From an uncultured Clostridia bacterium (GTDB lineage Bacteria > Bacillota > Clostridia > Christensenellales > UBA1242), in contig CALVYQ010000001.1 in the NCBI GenBank assembly GCA_944372335.1, positions 62,001 to 126,000 of the forward strand: DNA of 64,000 nucleotides, in the 5' to 3' direction. This document shows, piece after piece, positions 1-8,564 of the stretch (position 1 is the stretch's first letter; each line of letters starts with the position of its first letter). The notes under the pieces are model-generated. The model had not been told where the DNA came from. It saw only the letters and a list, made by a program, of their open reading frames with translations, and did not search any database. The translations under genes and the position numbers were made by a program.

Positions 1-79
1 ACAGCAGGTGATTTTTTAAATTTTCTATATCACCGATTTGAAGCAAGTTGCTTTGAAGTCGAGTTTTCGATTGTGCTGT
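1..79. other. Inverted-repeat region upstream of the str cluster
   Basis: No gene is visible. A 6-bp outer arm (1-6 with 74-79) encloses three short hairpins: 7-12/29-34, a weak one around 41-53, and 57-62/67-72. The left arm may continue beyond the window edge. An 11-nt piece of the right arm (72-82) recurs in reverse complement at 6267-6277. The arrangement resembles the stronger element at 579-660, but the stems are short and could be chance in AT-rich DNA. Confidence 0.3.
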
Positions 80-107
80 TCGTGTTTGCAAAATTTAGCA
101 TATTTTT

Positions 108-133
108 AGGCACGAGATTTCGTGCCTTTTTTA
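108..133 (+). terminator. Rho-independent terminator
   Basis: A perfect 8-bp stem (108-115 with 120-127) with a GATT loop is followed by a T-run. It should end a transcript entering from the left of the window, often rpoC in this genomic context. It also argues that rpsL does not start upstream of it. Confidence 0.85.
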
Positions 134-189
134 TGACAAATCCAATTCATGATTTAAAACTGAAAATTTTGCCTAAAAGGAGAATTAAG

Positions 190-564
190 ATGCCTACATT
201 TAACCAATTAGTTAGAAAAGGTCGCAAAACTTTTGAAAAAAAGAAGAAGGCTCCACTCTTAGAGGAATGCCCTCAAAAGCGTGGCGTTTGCTTGTCGGTT
301 AGAACTGCAACACCTAAAAAGCCTAACTCCGCTCTTCGTAAGATTGCCAGAGTTAAACTTTCTAATGGTCAAGAGGGAACTTGCTACATTCCAGGAATTG
401 GTCACAACCTTCAAGAGCACAGTGTTGTGCTTGTTCGTGGCGGGCGTGTTAAGGATCTACCAGGTGTGAGATATCACATCATTCGTGGAACTCTTGATAC
501 AGCAGGCGTAGCAAACAGAAAACAAAGCCGTTCTAAATATGGCGCAAAAAGACCTAAGAAGTAA
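190..564 (+). CDS. rpsL: Ribosomal protein S12
   Basis: S12 of the 30S subunit, part of the decoding centre; 124 residues, the normal length. The core [10 protein letters not shown] lies at about residues 42-51 and the DLPGVRYH loop at 89-96. Lys43 and Lys88, where streptomycin resistance changes occur in other bacteria, have the sensitive form. ATG 190 is chosen because AAAAGGAG lies just upstream and the preceding terminator rules out longer starts. It heads the str cluster rpsL-rpsG-fusA-tuf; the gap to rpsG holds an unusual folded element. Confidence 0.98.
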   Translation: MPTFNQLVRKGRKTFEKKKKAPLLEECPQKRGVCLSVRTATPKKPNSALRKIARVKLSNGQEGTCYIPGIGHNLQEHSVVLVRGGRVKDLPGVRYHIIRGTLDTAGVANRKQSRSKYGAKRPKK

Positions 565-578
565 TTTTTTAGGGAGGA

Positions 579-660
579 CAAAATCATCACAAAATTTTTT
601 AAAAAATTTTGTTTCAAGTTTTCAAGGAAAACTTGAATTTGCGAAGCAAATATGATTTTG
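579..660. repeat. Cloverleaf-like three-hairpin palindromic element
   Basis: A 9-bp outer stem (579-587 with 652-660) closes three abutting hairpins: a perfect 24-nt palindrome at 589-612, an 11-bp stem with AAG loop at 613-637, and a 5-bp stem with GAA triloop at 638-650. Only positions 588 and 651 are left unpaired at the junction. It has no T-run, so it is not an ordinary terminator. It could be a small mobile hairpin repeat, an RNA processing site or an operator for S7. Confidence 0.75.
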
Positions 661-703
661 CCGAAGTAGTAAACAAAATATAGATTAAAAGGAGAGACTT
701 AAA

Positions 704-1177
704 ATGCCAAGAAGAAAATGTGCGGTTAAGAAAGATGTTTTGCCTGATCCTATATATAATAGCAAGGTTGTCACAAAACTCATTAACCAAGTTATGTTGA
801 ACGGCAAAAAGGGACTTGCACAAAGAATTGTTTATGGTGCATTTGACATTATTAAAGAAAAGACAAGTTTAGATAGTCTTGATGTTTGCCTCACAGCAAT
901 CGAAAATGTTAAGCCTATGCTTGAAACAAAAGGAAGACGTGTGGGCGGTGCAACATACCAAGTTCCTATGGAGATTAGACCAGAGCGTCGTCAGACACTT
1001 GCTATTCGTTGGATTGTGAATAACGCTAGGAAAAGAACAGCAGAGCGCAATATGGACGCCAAACTTGCTGGCGAACTTATGGACGCATACAATAACACTG
1101 GCGCATCCATTAAGAAGAGAGATGAAATGCATAGAATGGCAGAAGCTAATAAAGCATTTGCTCACTACAAGTGGTAA
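704..1177 (+). CDS. rpsG: Ribosomal protein S7
   Basis: S7, the primary binder of the 16S rRNA 3' major domain, which nucleates assembly of the 30S head; 157 residues as expected. Recognised by [16 protein letters not shown] at the start, the [13 protein letters not shown] segment near residue 80, and the C-terminal [27 protein letters not shown] precedes ATG 704. In many bacteria S7 represses the str operon by binding its mRNA; the folded rpsL-rpsG spacer lies where such a site would be, but the homology is untested. Confidence 0.98.
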   Translation: MPRRKCAVKKDVLPDPIYNSKVVTKLINQVMLNGKKGLAQRIVYGAFDIIKEKTSLDSLDVCLTAIENVKPMLETKGRRVGGATYQVPMEIRPERRQTLAIRWIVNNARKRTAERNMDAKLAGELMDAYNNTGASIKKRDEMHRMAEANKAFAHYKW

Positions 1178-1180
1178 TAT

Positions 1181-1342
1181 ATGAAAACATATAATGATGC
1201 AAAAGCAAGGCGACTTGCAGAAAGAAATAAAAAAGATAGTTCAAATGATGAGCAGAAGATTATAGAAAACTATAAAAAAATCTATGCTTATAGGCATAAA
1301 CCAACTTCTAAAGACAATAATTTTAGAGAAGTTGGAAGATAA
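1181..1342 (+). CDS. Small basic protein of unknown function
   Basis: A 53-codon open frame begins 3 nt after the rpsG stop. The product is highly charged (many Lys, Arg, Glu) and starts MKTYNDAKARRLAERNKKD. There is no good SD, so translation would depend on coupling with rpsG termination. I do not recognise the sequence. Its place between rpsG and fusA, in the same direction and without a terminator, makes cotranscription with the str cluster likely. It could equally be a decayed frame. Confidence 0.5.
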   Translation: MKTYNDAKARRLAERNKKDSSNDEQKIIENYKKIYAYRHKPTSKDNNFREVGR

Positions 1343-1368
1343 GGGTATTTCTTCCAAAGGAGAAAAAT

Positions 1369-1932
1369 ATGGCTAGAAATCGTAATTTAAATTATTTTAA
1401 CAATGACTATTTAGATTTGCTAAACGATGACAATATTAAATATATTACCAAAAAATCAACCGAGATGCATTATCCAAAAGAATGGTATGACAGTATGTTT
1501 TATGAAATTTTGGACTATGAATATAGAAAAGTTGATGGAAGTATAGAAAGAGTTGATTACAGCAAAAATGAAAAAGTTGTATATTTGAAAATCATTAAAT
1601 TGAACAGTGAGACAATGGAAGAACAGAAGGTGGGTTATGTGTCAATAAGAGATTATAACCTGTACTTCACAAATCTATTGCTTAATAGTTCGTATAAACA
1701 GGATAAAACTTTGATTGCGGATGATTTTCCTGTTATGATTATGATAAATGATGGAAATGGTAAATTACATTTCCAAACTTCTCAAGAAGAAAAACAACAA
1801 ATAGAGATTTCTCAAAAAGCTTTTGTTTCTGAAATGACAAGTGCTTTTGGGCGAAGTTATTTAGATGATTATAATAAGCATTTAAATAAACTTAAATCCA
1901 TATTTGAATACAATGGTATAAAAACCAAATAA
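1369..1932 (+). CDS. Unknown protein inserted between rpsG and fusA
   Basis: A 187-residue soluble protein, rich in Asn, Lys, Tyr and acidic residues, with no signal peptide or membrane segment; I do not recognise its family. It has a strong SD and is 20 nt from fusA, so it is surely in the str transcript. The 20 bases covering SD, ATG and first Ala codon (1356-1375) are identical to those of fusA (1940-1959), which suggests that the translation start region was duplicated when the gene arrived. rpsG and fusA are normally adjacent, so this is a lineage-specific insertion. Confidence 0.85.
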   Translation: MARNRNLNYFNNDYLDLLNDDNIKYITKKSTEMHYPKEWYDSMFYEILDYEYRKVDGSIERVDYSKNEKVVYLKIIKLNSETMEEQKVGYVSIRDYNLYFTNLLLNSSYKQDKTLIADDFPVMIMINDGNGKLHFQTSQEEKQQIEISQKAFVSEMTSAFGRSYLDDYNKHLNKLKSIFEYNGIKTK

Positions 1933-1952
1933 ATTTTAAAAAGGAGAAAAAT

Positions 1953-4043
1953 ATGGCTACCGATTTAACTATGGTGCGTAATGTTGGTATTATGGCTCAC
2001 ATTGACGCTGGTAAAACCACAACCACCGAAAGAATTTTGTTCTATACAGGTAAAAGTCACAAAATCGGCGAAGTGCATGATGGTCAAGCTACCATGGACT
2101 GGATGGCTCAGGAGCAAGAGCGTGGTATTACTATCACATCTGCCTGCACCACTTGCTGGTGGAAAGATCACAAGATTAACATCATTGACACTCCGGGACA
2201 CGTTGATTTCACTGTTGAAGTTGAGCGTTCTTTAAAAGTTTTGGACGGTGCTGTGCTTGTTCTCTCTGCGAGAGATAAAGTTCAACCTCAAACTGAAACT
2301 GTTTGGCGTCAATCTTCTAAATACAAAGTGCCAACAATCATCTATGTTAATAAGATGGATAGAGATGCTGCTGACTTTTTTGGTTGTGTAGATTCAATTA
2401 GAGAAAGACTTAAAACGAATCCACTTCCAATTCAAATGCCAATCGGCGCTGCTGAAACTTTCAGTGGGATTATTGATCTACTTACTATGAAGGCAGAAAT
2501 TTATGAAGACGACCTAGGAAAGGTGTTTGATGTAACCGATATTCCTGCTGAATATAAAGACGAGGCACAAAAATTACACGATGAAATCATCGAAAAGATT
2601 GTTGAAACTGATGATGAACTTCTTTCAAAATACTTTGATGGAGAAGAAATCAGTATTGATGAACTCAAAAAGGCTATTAGAAATGCCACAATTTCAAGAA
2701 AATTAACTCCTGTTCTTTGTGGTTCTTCCTATAAGAATAAGGGTGTTCAAATGCTTCTTGATGCGATGGTTGAATATCTTCCATCACCTCTTGATATCGA
2801 CCATATTGAAGGTGTAAATCCTGAAACAGGCGAAACAGAAACAAGAGCTCCAAGTGAGGATGCTCCATTTGCTGGACTTGCTTTCAAGATTATGACAGAC
2901 CCATTTGTTGGCCGTCTTGCTTTCTTCCGTGTATATTCTGGTAAACTCATTGCTGGAAGTTATGTTTATAACTCAAATAAGGGTGAGAAAGAGAGAGTTG
3001 GTCGTTTAATTCGTATGCACGCTAACCAAAGAGAGGAAATCAAAGAGGTGGGTGCAGGCGATATCGCAGCTATTGTTGGACTTAAAGACACAATAACTGG
3101 CGAAACTCTTTGCGATGAAAAACATCCAATTGTTCTAGAAAGCATGGACTTCCCAGATCCAGTTATCAGAGTTGCTATTGAGCCTAAGACCAAACTTATG
3201 CAAGAAAAAATGGTGCTTGCACTTGTTAAACTTGCAGAAGAGGATCCAACCTTTAAGACATACACTGATCAAGAAACAGGACAGACTATTATTGCTGGTA
3301 TGGGCGAACTTCATCTTGAAATTATCGTTGATAGACTTCTTCGTGAATTTAAAGTGGAAGCAAATGTAGGTGCTCCACAAGTTGCTTACAAAGAAACAAT
3401 CAAAAAGCCTGCTCATGCTGAGGGTAAATTCGTGCGTCAGAGCGGTGGTAAAGGTCAATATGGTCACTGCGTTATCGACATTGAACCAGTGCCAGCAGGA
3501 ACTCACCTTGAAGACGCTGAAAGATTTGTTGATAAGACTGTTGGCGGTTCTATTCCTAAGGAATACATCCAACCTGTATTTAATGGTATTAAGGAAGCCG
3601 CTAAAAATGGTATCCTTGCAGGTTACGAAGTTGTTGATTACAAGATAACACTTTTAGATGGTTCTTATCACGAAGTTGACTCTTCCGAAATGGCGTTTAA
3701 GATTGCTGGTTCTATGGCATTCAAGGAAGCTTGCGCAAAGGCAGATCCAGTATTACTAGAACCTATCATGAAGGTGCAAGTAGAAGTGCCAGATGAGTAC
3801 CTTGGAACTGTTATGGGCAACATCACTTCACGCCGAGGACTACTTACAGGTAACGAAACTCGTCCAGGCGTTCAAGTTGTCAACGCCGAAGTGCCACTAG
3901 GAGAAATGTTTGGTTATGCAACTGACCTTCGTTCACAATCTCAGGGGCGTGGTAACTTCACTATGGAATTTTTAAAGTATGCCGAAGTACCAAGAAATAT
4001 CGCAGAAGGTATCATTGGTCAACGCAAAAAGGCAGAAAATTAA
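1953..4043 (+). CDS. fusA: Elongation factor G
   Basis: Ribosomal translocase GTPase, 696 residues, full length. G1 AHIDAGKTT lies at residues 15-23, G3 DTPGHVDF near 80, and G4 NKMD near 135. Domain IV carries the [10 protein letters not shown] region, and the C-terminus ends in the usual GQRKKAEN. The segment after G3 reads [17 protein letters not shown], slightly different from the common AVGGVEPQ form. SD AAAGGAG precedes ATG. It drives tRNA-mRNA translocation and ribosome recycling. Confidence 0.98.
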   Translation: MATDLTMVRNVGIMAHIDAGKTTTTERILFYTGKSHKIGEVHDGQATMDWMAQEQERGITITSACTTCWWKDHKINIIDTPGHVDFTVEVERSLKVLDGAVLVLSARDKVQPQTETVWRQSSKYKVPTIIYVNKMDRDAADFFGCVDSIRERLKTNPLPIQMPIGAAETFSGIIDLLTMKAEIYEDDLGKVFDVTDIPAEYKDEAQKLHDEIIEKIVETDDELLSKYFDGEEISIDELKKAIRNATISRKLTPVLCGSSYKNKGVQMLLDAMVEYLPSPLDIDHIEGVNPETGETETRAPSEDAPFAGLAFKIMTDPFVGRLAFFRVYSGKLIAGSYVYNSNKGEKERVGRLIRMHANQREEIKEVGAGDIAAIVGLKDTITGETLCDEKHPIVLESMDFPDPVIRVAIEPKTKLMQEKMVLALVKLAEEDPTFKTYTDQETGQTIIAGMGELHLEIIVDRLLREFKVEANVGAPQVAYKETIKKPAHAEGKFVRQSGGKGQYGHCVIDIEPVPAGTHLEDAERFVDKTVGGSIPKEYIQPVFNGIKEAAKNGILAGYEVVDYKITLLDGSYHEVDSSEMAFKIAGSMAFKEACAKADPVLLEPIMKVQVEVPDEYLGTVMGNITSRRGLLTGNETRPGVQVVNAEVPLGEMFGYATDLRSQSQGRGNFTMEFLKYAEVPRNIAEGIIGQRKKAEN

Positions 4044-4072
4044 AAATTTTTGAAAAAGTTGCGTAAATTGTT

Positions 4073-4100
4073 TTGAAATTTTGAAAATATATGCTATGAT
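4073..4100 (+). promoter_or_regulatory. Promoter of tuf
   Basis: TTGAAA (4073-4078), 16-nt spacer, TATGAT (4095-4100). A perfect 14-nt palindrome (4094-4107) lies over the -10 box and could be an operator or simply chance. It gives tuf its own promoter within the cluster. Confidence 0.6.
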
Positions 4101-4134
4101 ATCATAGTAGAATAAAAAAAGGAGATTTTTAAAA

Positions 4135-5337
4135 ATGGCTACAGAAAAATTTGATAGATCTAAACCACACGTTAACGTAGGTACTATCGGACACGTTGAC
4201 CATGGTAAAACAACTTTAACAGCTGCAATCACAACCTATTCAGCTCTTAAAGGTCTTGCTGAGGCTCAAAGATATGACCAAATTGATAAAGCCCCAGAAG
4301 AAAAAGCAAGAGGAATTACAATTAACACCGCTCACGTTGAGTATCAAACAGCTAAGCGTCACTATGCTCACGTTGACTGCCCGGGACACGCTGACTATGT
4401 TAAGAACATGATCACAGGTGCTGCTCAAATGGACGGCGCTATCCTTGTTGTTGCTGCAACTGATGGTCCTATGCCTCAGACAAGAGAGCATATCCTTCTT
4501 GCAAGACAGGTTGGTGTTCCTTACATCGTTGTATTTATGAACAAAACTGATCAAGTTGACGATCCTGAACTTCTTGAACTTGTTGAAATGGAAATTAGAG
4601 ATTTGTTAACTGAATACGGTTTCCCAGGAGATAAAACTCCTATCATTAAGGGTTCTGCTCTTAAAGCTTTGGAAGCTGCTCAGGCTGGCAAGGTTGATGA
4701 TCCAGCATGCGCTTGCGTTCAAGAACTTCTTGACGCTCTTGATTCTTATATTCCAGAGCCTGTTCGTGACACAGACAAGCCTTTCTTAATGCCTGTTGAA
4801 GATGTGTTCACAATCACAGGACGTGGAACAGTTGCTACTGGTAGAGTTGAGAGAGGTGTTGTTCATATCAATGATACAGTTGAAATTGTTGGTCTTGGTC
4901 AAAAGAAACAAACAGTTATCACTGGTGTTGAAATGTTCAGAAAGCTTCTTGACGAAGGTCGTGCAGGAGATAACGTTGGTCTTCTTCTTCGTGGTATTCA
5001 AAGAAATGAAATCGAAAGAGGACAAGTTATCTGCAAACCTGGTTCAATTCATCCACACACAAAGTTTACAGCAGAAGTTTATGTTTTGAAGAAAGAGGAA
5101 GGCGGTCGTCACACACCATTCTTCAATGGTTACAGACCACAATTCTACTTCAGAACAACTGACGTTACTGGAACAATTGAGCTTGAAAAGGGCGTAGAAA
5201 TGGTTATGCCTGGCGATAATGTAAGAATGACAATCACTCTTATCACACCTATCGCTATTGAACAAGGACTTCGTTTCGCTATTCGTGAAGGCGGAAGAAC
5301 AGTTGGTTCTGGTGTTGTTTCTTCAATTATTGAATAA
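4135..5337 (+). CDS. tuf: Elongation factor Tu
   Basis: GTPase that carries aminoacyl-tRNA to the ribosome; 400 residues. G1 GHVDHGKTT is at residues 19-27, DCPGHADY near 81, NKTD near 136 (NKxD), and the last domain keeps [33 protein letters not shown] lies upstream. Codon use is the smooth, highly expressed type seen in fusA and rpsL. A terminator at 5401 ends the cluster. Confidence 0.98.
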   Translation: MATEKFDRSKPHVNVGTIGHVDHGKTTLTAAITTYSALKGLAEAQRYDQIDKAPEEKARGITINTAHVEYQTAKRHYAHVDCPGHADYVKNMITGAAQMDGAILVVAATDGPMPQTREHILLARQVGVPYIVVFMNKTDQVDDPELLELVEMEIRDLLTEYGFPGDKTPIIKGSALKALEAAQAGKVDDPACACVQELLDALDSYIPEPVRDTDKPFLMPVEDVFTITGRGTVATGRVERGVVHINDTVEIVGLGQKKQTVITGVEMFRKLLDEGRAGDNVGLLLRGIQRNEIERGQVICKPGSIHPHTKFTAEVYVLKKEEGGRHTPFFNGYRPQFYFRTTDVTGTIELEKGVEMVMPGDNVRMTITLITPIAIEQGLRFAIREGGRTVGSGVVSSIIE

Positions 5338-5400
5338 TTGTATTAAATAACTTGAAAAAGTTATAACCATAGGAGGGTTCTCCAAACTGATATTAAGCAA

Positions 5401-5434
5401 AAAAAATACTTTCAGAAGAGAAAGTATTTTTTTT
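5401..5434 (+). terminator. Terminator of tuf
   Basis: Stem from 5401-5413 pairing with 5420-5432, loop AGAAGA, ending in a T-run. Marks the end of the str cluster. Confidence 0.85.
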
Positions 5435-5482
5435 GTTGTAATTATTAGATGTTTGAGTAGTCTATTTTATAAAATTTAGTTC

Positions 5483-5511
5483 TTTACATTATAAATAATT
5501 TATGTTAAAAT
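5483..5511 (+). promoter_or_regulatory. Promoter with start site at the ATG
   Basis: TTTACA (5483-5488), 17-nt spacer, TAAAAT (5506-5511). The ATG at 5518 is 6 nt beyond the -10 box, where transcription should begin, and no SD is present. A leaderless mRNA is predicted. Confidence 0.65.
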
Positions 5512-5517
5512 ATATAT

Positions 5518-6147
5518 ATGAGAAATATTAAAGCAATATTAAAAAGTTTTTCTTTTACTAGAAATTTTAATTTAAACAAAAAAAGTGGGAAAATATTTGA
5601 GTTTGATCAAAAATTTTACTCGCAATTTGAGGGTATGTATTTTCATGGGTTACCTATCTACTTTTATTTTACCCCATTTATGGCAAATGGCAGGTGTTAT
5701 GATGCCTCTTTGGTGCTTGGACTTGCCTTTGGAAGTGATTGCTATATTTGTCGGGGTGATTTGAGTAGCCAATTAGGCACTTGGGGAGAGAACAAACTAG
5801 GACACGGCTGGGTAGAAAAAGACGGTTATGTATATGATACTACTTGGAAAGTATATTGTGAGAAAGGTGTTTATGAAAAAGTTTTCAAGCCTATCAATGT
5901 AAGAAGGCAAAAAAGTTCCGATTTTACTACAATGGGTGCTATACACAATAGAGAGTGGTATGAGCAGAATTATTCACTATCAAATTTGTTGATTTCTCAA
6001 GTTAAAGAGATTGCAAATTTAGAACTTACTGATTCAAAATTAGAAGAAGATAAGAAAAACTTTTGGCGAAAATTATTGAAAGATTTACCTGATGAAACAA
6101 AAGCTAAGCGTGAAAAAGTTAAGTTCAGTGACTCTATTAGTTTGTAA
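5518..6147 (+). CDS. Putative Cys-His-Asp (papain/transglutaminase-like fold) protein
   Basis: 209 residues, cytoplasmic by sequence. The order NGRCYD (Cys60), GHGWVE (His96), VYDTTW (Asp107) is the Cys-His-Asp triad pattern of papain/transglutaminase-like folds, where the His is followed by an aromatic-acidic strand and the Asp sits in a xYDxTW motif. Conserved-looking Trp and Gly positions surround each. The last 60 residues are charged and probably helical. I do not recognise a named family; a peptidase, transglutaminase or amidase role is inference from the motif spacing only. Monocistronic, between two terminators, from its own promoter and apparently leaderless. Confidence 0.6.
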   Translation: MRNIKAILKSFSFTRNFNLNKKSGKIFEFDQKFYSQFEGMYFHGLPIYFYFTPFMANGRCYDASLVLGLAFGSDCYICRGDLSSQLGTWGENKLGHGWVEKDGYVYDTTWKVYCEKGVYEKVFKPINVRRQKSSDFTTMGAIHNREWYEQNYSLSNLLISQVKEIANLELTDSKLEEDKKNFWRKLLKDLPDETKAKREKVKFSDSISL

Positions 6148-6202
6148 ATTAATAAACAATAAAAAACAAAAGGTATTAGTCAATCAATTTTGAAACTAGC
6201 AG

Positions 6203-6246
6203 AATAAAGGATGCCTTATTATAAAAGATAAGGTGTCTTTTATTTT
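6203..6246 (+). terminator. Rho-independent terminator
   Basis: Long stem 6203-6219 with 6228-6244, containing G-U pairs, followed by T-rich sequence. Ends the preceding gene. Confidence 0.8.
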
Positions 6247-6322
6247 CTCTTAACTGCAAAGCAAAACGAACAGCACACGGTTAAGTGCACAATTAATTTT
6301 TTTATAAACTTCTAAAAAAAAT

Positions 6323-6352
6323 TTGACATATTTTTAAATTATATGTTATAAT
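6323..6352 (+). promoter_or_regulatory. Sigma-A promoter
   Basis: TTGACA (6323-6328), 18-nt spacer, TATAAT (6347-6352), serving the gene at 6374, which has a weak AGGATA SD. Confidence 0.75.
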
Positions 6353-6373
6353 ATTAATGTTAGGATAAAGTAT

Positions 6374-6838
6374 ATGGAAGATTTATTTAATGAAATATTA
6401 GAAAAAAATGAAAAAATTATTAAGGTTATAAAGCCTCACAAAGGTAGATATATGAAAGATTTTCTTATTCCATTTATTATTCCTTTGCTTTGGCCACATT
6501 TAATACTAACATTGGTACTTACTCTGTTTACGCCATTTTATTTTATACCTAAAGGATATAAAAACATTTATTATGCATATACAAATAAAAGATTAATAGT
6601 GAGAAAAGGTATATTTGGAAACAATTATGATAGTTTAGAGTATAAAGATATTACATCAACATCAGTTAAAGTTGGTTATCTTGACAGAAAAAGCAAGACT
6701 GGAACTCTTATATTCGTAAACCCAAGTTCACATCATGAGCACCCTATGAAATTTGCGCACATTCAAAATCCTTATCAAGAAATGAATGAAATTAAAGAAA
6801 TTATAAATGAAACTAATGAAAAAACTCTATCATTTTGA
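6374..6838 (+). CDS. Bacterial PH-domain membrane protein
   Basis: 154 residues. A hydrophobic hairpin at about residues 30-57 is followed by YYAYTNKRLIVRKGIFGNNYDSLEYKDI, the usual opening of the bPH_2 (YdbS/YvqI-type) domain, and a strand ending in GTLIFV. Such proteins sit on the inner membrane face; functions are mostly unknown. The last codons form the ascending arm of the terminator at 6821. Family call is from memory of the motif. Confidence 0.7.
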   Translation: MEDLFNEILEKNEKIIKVIKPHKGRYMKDFLIPFIIPLLWPHLILTLVLTLFTPFYFIPKGYKNIYYAYTNKRLIVRKGIFGNNYDSLEYKDITSTSVKVGYLDRKSKTGTLIFVNPSSHHEHPMKFAHIQNPYQEMNEIKEIINETNEKTLSF

Positions 6839-6850
6839 TAGAGTTTTTTC
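6821..6850 (+). terminator. Terminator overlapping the gene end
   Basis: Perfect 11-bp stem 6821-6831 with 6837-6847, then Ts. The stem includes the last coding codons. Confidence 0.85.
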
Positions 6851-6852
6851 AT

Positions 6853-6914
6853 TAGTTTCAAAGTTTATTAACCTTATCCTTCATTTTTTACTAGTTTCAA
6901 AGTTTATTAACCTT
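6853..6914. repeat. Two 23-nt direct repeats
   Basis: An identical 23-nt sequence begins at 6853 and 6892 (39-nt period), between two convergent genes. The motif is TAGTTTCAAAGTTTATTAAC followed by CTT. Not coding. Confidence 0.85.
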
Positions 6915-6928
6915 TGCCTTTTGTTATT

Positions 6929-7237
6929 TTATGATCTTATATCAAGCGTTGCGTCATTACGTTTTATTTCTCGCATGGTTGTCGTTGTTTCAATTTGTTT
7001 TTCTTCGATTTTTATATTTGATTGTTTTAAAGCGGTGATCAAATATTTTGAAATTGTTTCCATACCTTTTCTATCTGTTTCTTTTGCAGATTTTGCATAT
7101 TCATCAAGTAGGTCAATGGCATCAACAACCTTTAAAGCAAGATTGTTTAAGTCATGTTCTAATCTTTCATTTTCATTGTGCAAACGCTCAGCACGATTTT
7201 TATAGAATTCAAATGTTCCTTGTTCTTCTTTGTTCAT
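6929..7237 (-). CDS. Short coiled-coil protein with a homopolymer-spaced promoter
   Basis: 102 residues, MNKEEQGTFEFYKNRAERLHNENERLEHDL at the start, almost entirely charged helix with heptad-like leucines; no membrane segment. Function unknown. SD AAAGGAGAGA precedes the ATG at 7237. Its promoter carries a C8 run in the -35/-10 spacer, which suggests on/off or graded expression by slipped-strand length change. It is the only minus-strand gene in this stretch and converges on the PH-domain gene. Confidence 0.75.
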   Translation of the reverse strand: MNKEEQGTFEFYKNRAERLHNENERLEHDLNNLALKVVDAIDLLDEYAKSAKETDRKGMETISKYLITALKQSNIKIEEKQIETTTTMREIKRNDATLDIRS

Positions 7238-7261
7238 AACTCTCTCCTTTTACCTATCCGC

Positions 7262-7288
7262 ATTATAACACGGGGGGGGAGATGTCAA
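7262..7288 (-). promoter_or_regulatory. Promoter with C8 tract in its spacer
   Basis: Read on the minus strand: consensus TTGACA (7283-7288), 15-nt spacer containing eight consecutive C (7272-7279), then TATAAT (7262-7267) preceded by TGT (extended -10). 15 nt is two short of the optimum 17; two added C would restore it. Confidence 0.8.
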
Positions 7289-7409
7289 GCCATTTTTTAA
7301 ATTTGACAAAATTTTTATTTTTATATGGCTAAAATACTTCAAAATCAAGTGATTTATTTGTTATTTTATCCTATCTATGATATAATTTTAAGCGAAAAGA
7401 GGGAATGTT

Positions 7410-7775
7410 ATGAAATTTATGGATATATTTTACAAGGCACTTGGCTTTGAAACTGATGATGTCAAGGTTGCAAAAAAGAAAGTGGTTAAAAACAGTGCTT
7501 CTTATAATTTAAAAGTCAGCGAAAAATTGCCTGATGAGATTGATGGTGTTCGTGTGTATTATCCGGAAACGCTTGATGATTGCAAGGATAGAGCGGAACT
7601 ACTTAAAAAAGATACGCCATTCATTCTTGATTTAAGGCACTGTGGCTCAAATGAAAAACACAAGATTTTAGACTATTTCAATGGAGTGCTTGATATGCTT
7701 GGAGCTAAACAGGAGATGATAGACAAAAATTTGTATATCTTTCTGCCTAAGAATTTTGAAATCGAGATTGATTAG
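7410..7775 (+). CDS. sepF: Cell division protein SepF
   Basis: 121 residues. The C-terminal half has the SepF fold signature: DGVRVYYPETLDDCKDRAELLKKDTPFILDL, then HKILDYFNGVLDMLGAKQEMIDKNLYIFLPKN. SepF polymerises on the membrane and anchors FtsZ; the N-terminal MKFMDIFYKALGF is the usual amphipathic membrane-binding helix. The linker is short. It lies before lspA-rluD, an order like that of the Bacillota ylm-lspA region. TATAAT at 7379 and SD AGAGGGA support the start. Confidence 0.9.
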   Translation: MKFMDIFYKALGFETDDVKVAKKKVVKNSASYNLKVSEKLPDEIDGVRVYYPETLDDCKDRAELLKKDTPFILDLRHCGSNEKHKILDYFNGVLDMLGAKQEMIDKNLYIFLPKNFEIEID

Positions 7776-7886
7776 TTATGTGAAGAAATAATTACTTAGT
7801 TTATAATTTACTGTATGCGTAAATTTATTTGCTAGTGTGAATATATAATTATCAAAAAATAACTATATTTTAATATAAGAGGTTTT

Positions 7887-8564
7887 ATGAAAAAAAGTTT
7901 ACTAAACAAAATTATCGTTCTTTCTGTTTTAATTGTTGTTGTTTTAACACTTGATTTGGTGACCAAGTATGTTTTTGACGGCATGTATGAGGAGGGAACC
8001 GGCGTCAGCCTTGGAATTTTCAACCTTATCGTTGTTCATAATCACGGTGCGGCATGGGGAATATTCTCTGGTAATCAAGTTGGGCTTGTGATTTTAAGTT
8101 TGGTGTTTTTGGCAATTTTTGTTTGGTTCTATGTAAAAAACAAGAAAAAAAGCTGGTTACTAACTGTCACTTTTGCCTTTTTGTGTGCTGGTTGTCTGGG
8201 TAATCTGTATGATAGACTGGTGTTTGGGTATGTCCGTGACTTTATCCAGTTTGCCTTTTGGCAGAGTTTTCCTGTATTCAATTTTGCTGATGTATTTTTG
8301 ACCGTTGGTGTGGTGATGTTTATCATATATTTACTAATCTATGCTTTCAAAAAGGAGAAAAAGTCGTTACTTGCCGACACTGTTGGAAAAATTGTAATTG
8401 AAGAGCCGGAGATTGATGCAAAAGGTGATAAGGCTAAAATTGATTTAAAAAATGCTGAAAATTCACAAAATACGGAAGAAAACAATAAAAGTATGCTAGA
8501 AAATAACGAATTTAAAATAAGAAATGGGACGGAAGAAAATAAAACGGACGATAAAAATGAGTGA
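7887..8564 (+). CDS. lspA: Lipoprotein signal peptidase with long C-terminal tail
   Basis: Signal peptidase II, the aspartyl membrane protease that cleaves prolipoproteins before the lipid-modified Cys. Four membrane segments; catalytic Asp motifs NLYDRL and FNFADVF and the NHGAAWG motif are present. The usual protein is about 150-170 residues; this one has 225 because of a polar tail from about residue 153, rich in Asn, Glu and Lys. Its end overlaps the next gene by 8 nt. Several predicted substrates lie at 9.7, 14.6, 16.9, 20.1 and 42.8 kb. Confidence 0.95.
   Translation: MKKSLLNKIIVLSVLIVVVLTLDLVTKYVFDGMYEEGTGVSLGIFNLIVVHNHGAAWGIFSGNQVGLVILSLVFLAIFVWFYVKNKKKSWLLTVTFAFLCAGCLGNLYDRLVFGYVRDFIQFAFWQSFPVFNFADVFLTVGVVMFIIYLLIYAFKKEKKSLLADTVGKIVIEEPEIDAKGDKAKIDLKNAENSQNTEENNKSMLENNEFKIRNGTEENKTDDKNE

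Noticed and set aside
73..189. Extended rpsL start (TTG 73)
   Set aside because: It would translate through the terminator at 108-133; S12 begins at the ATG with SD at 190.
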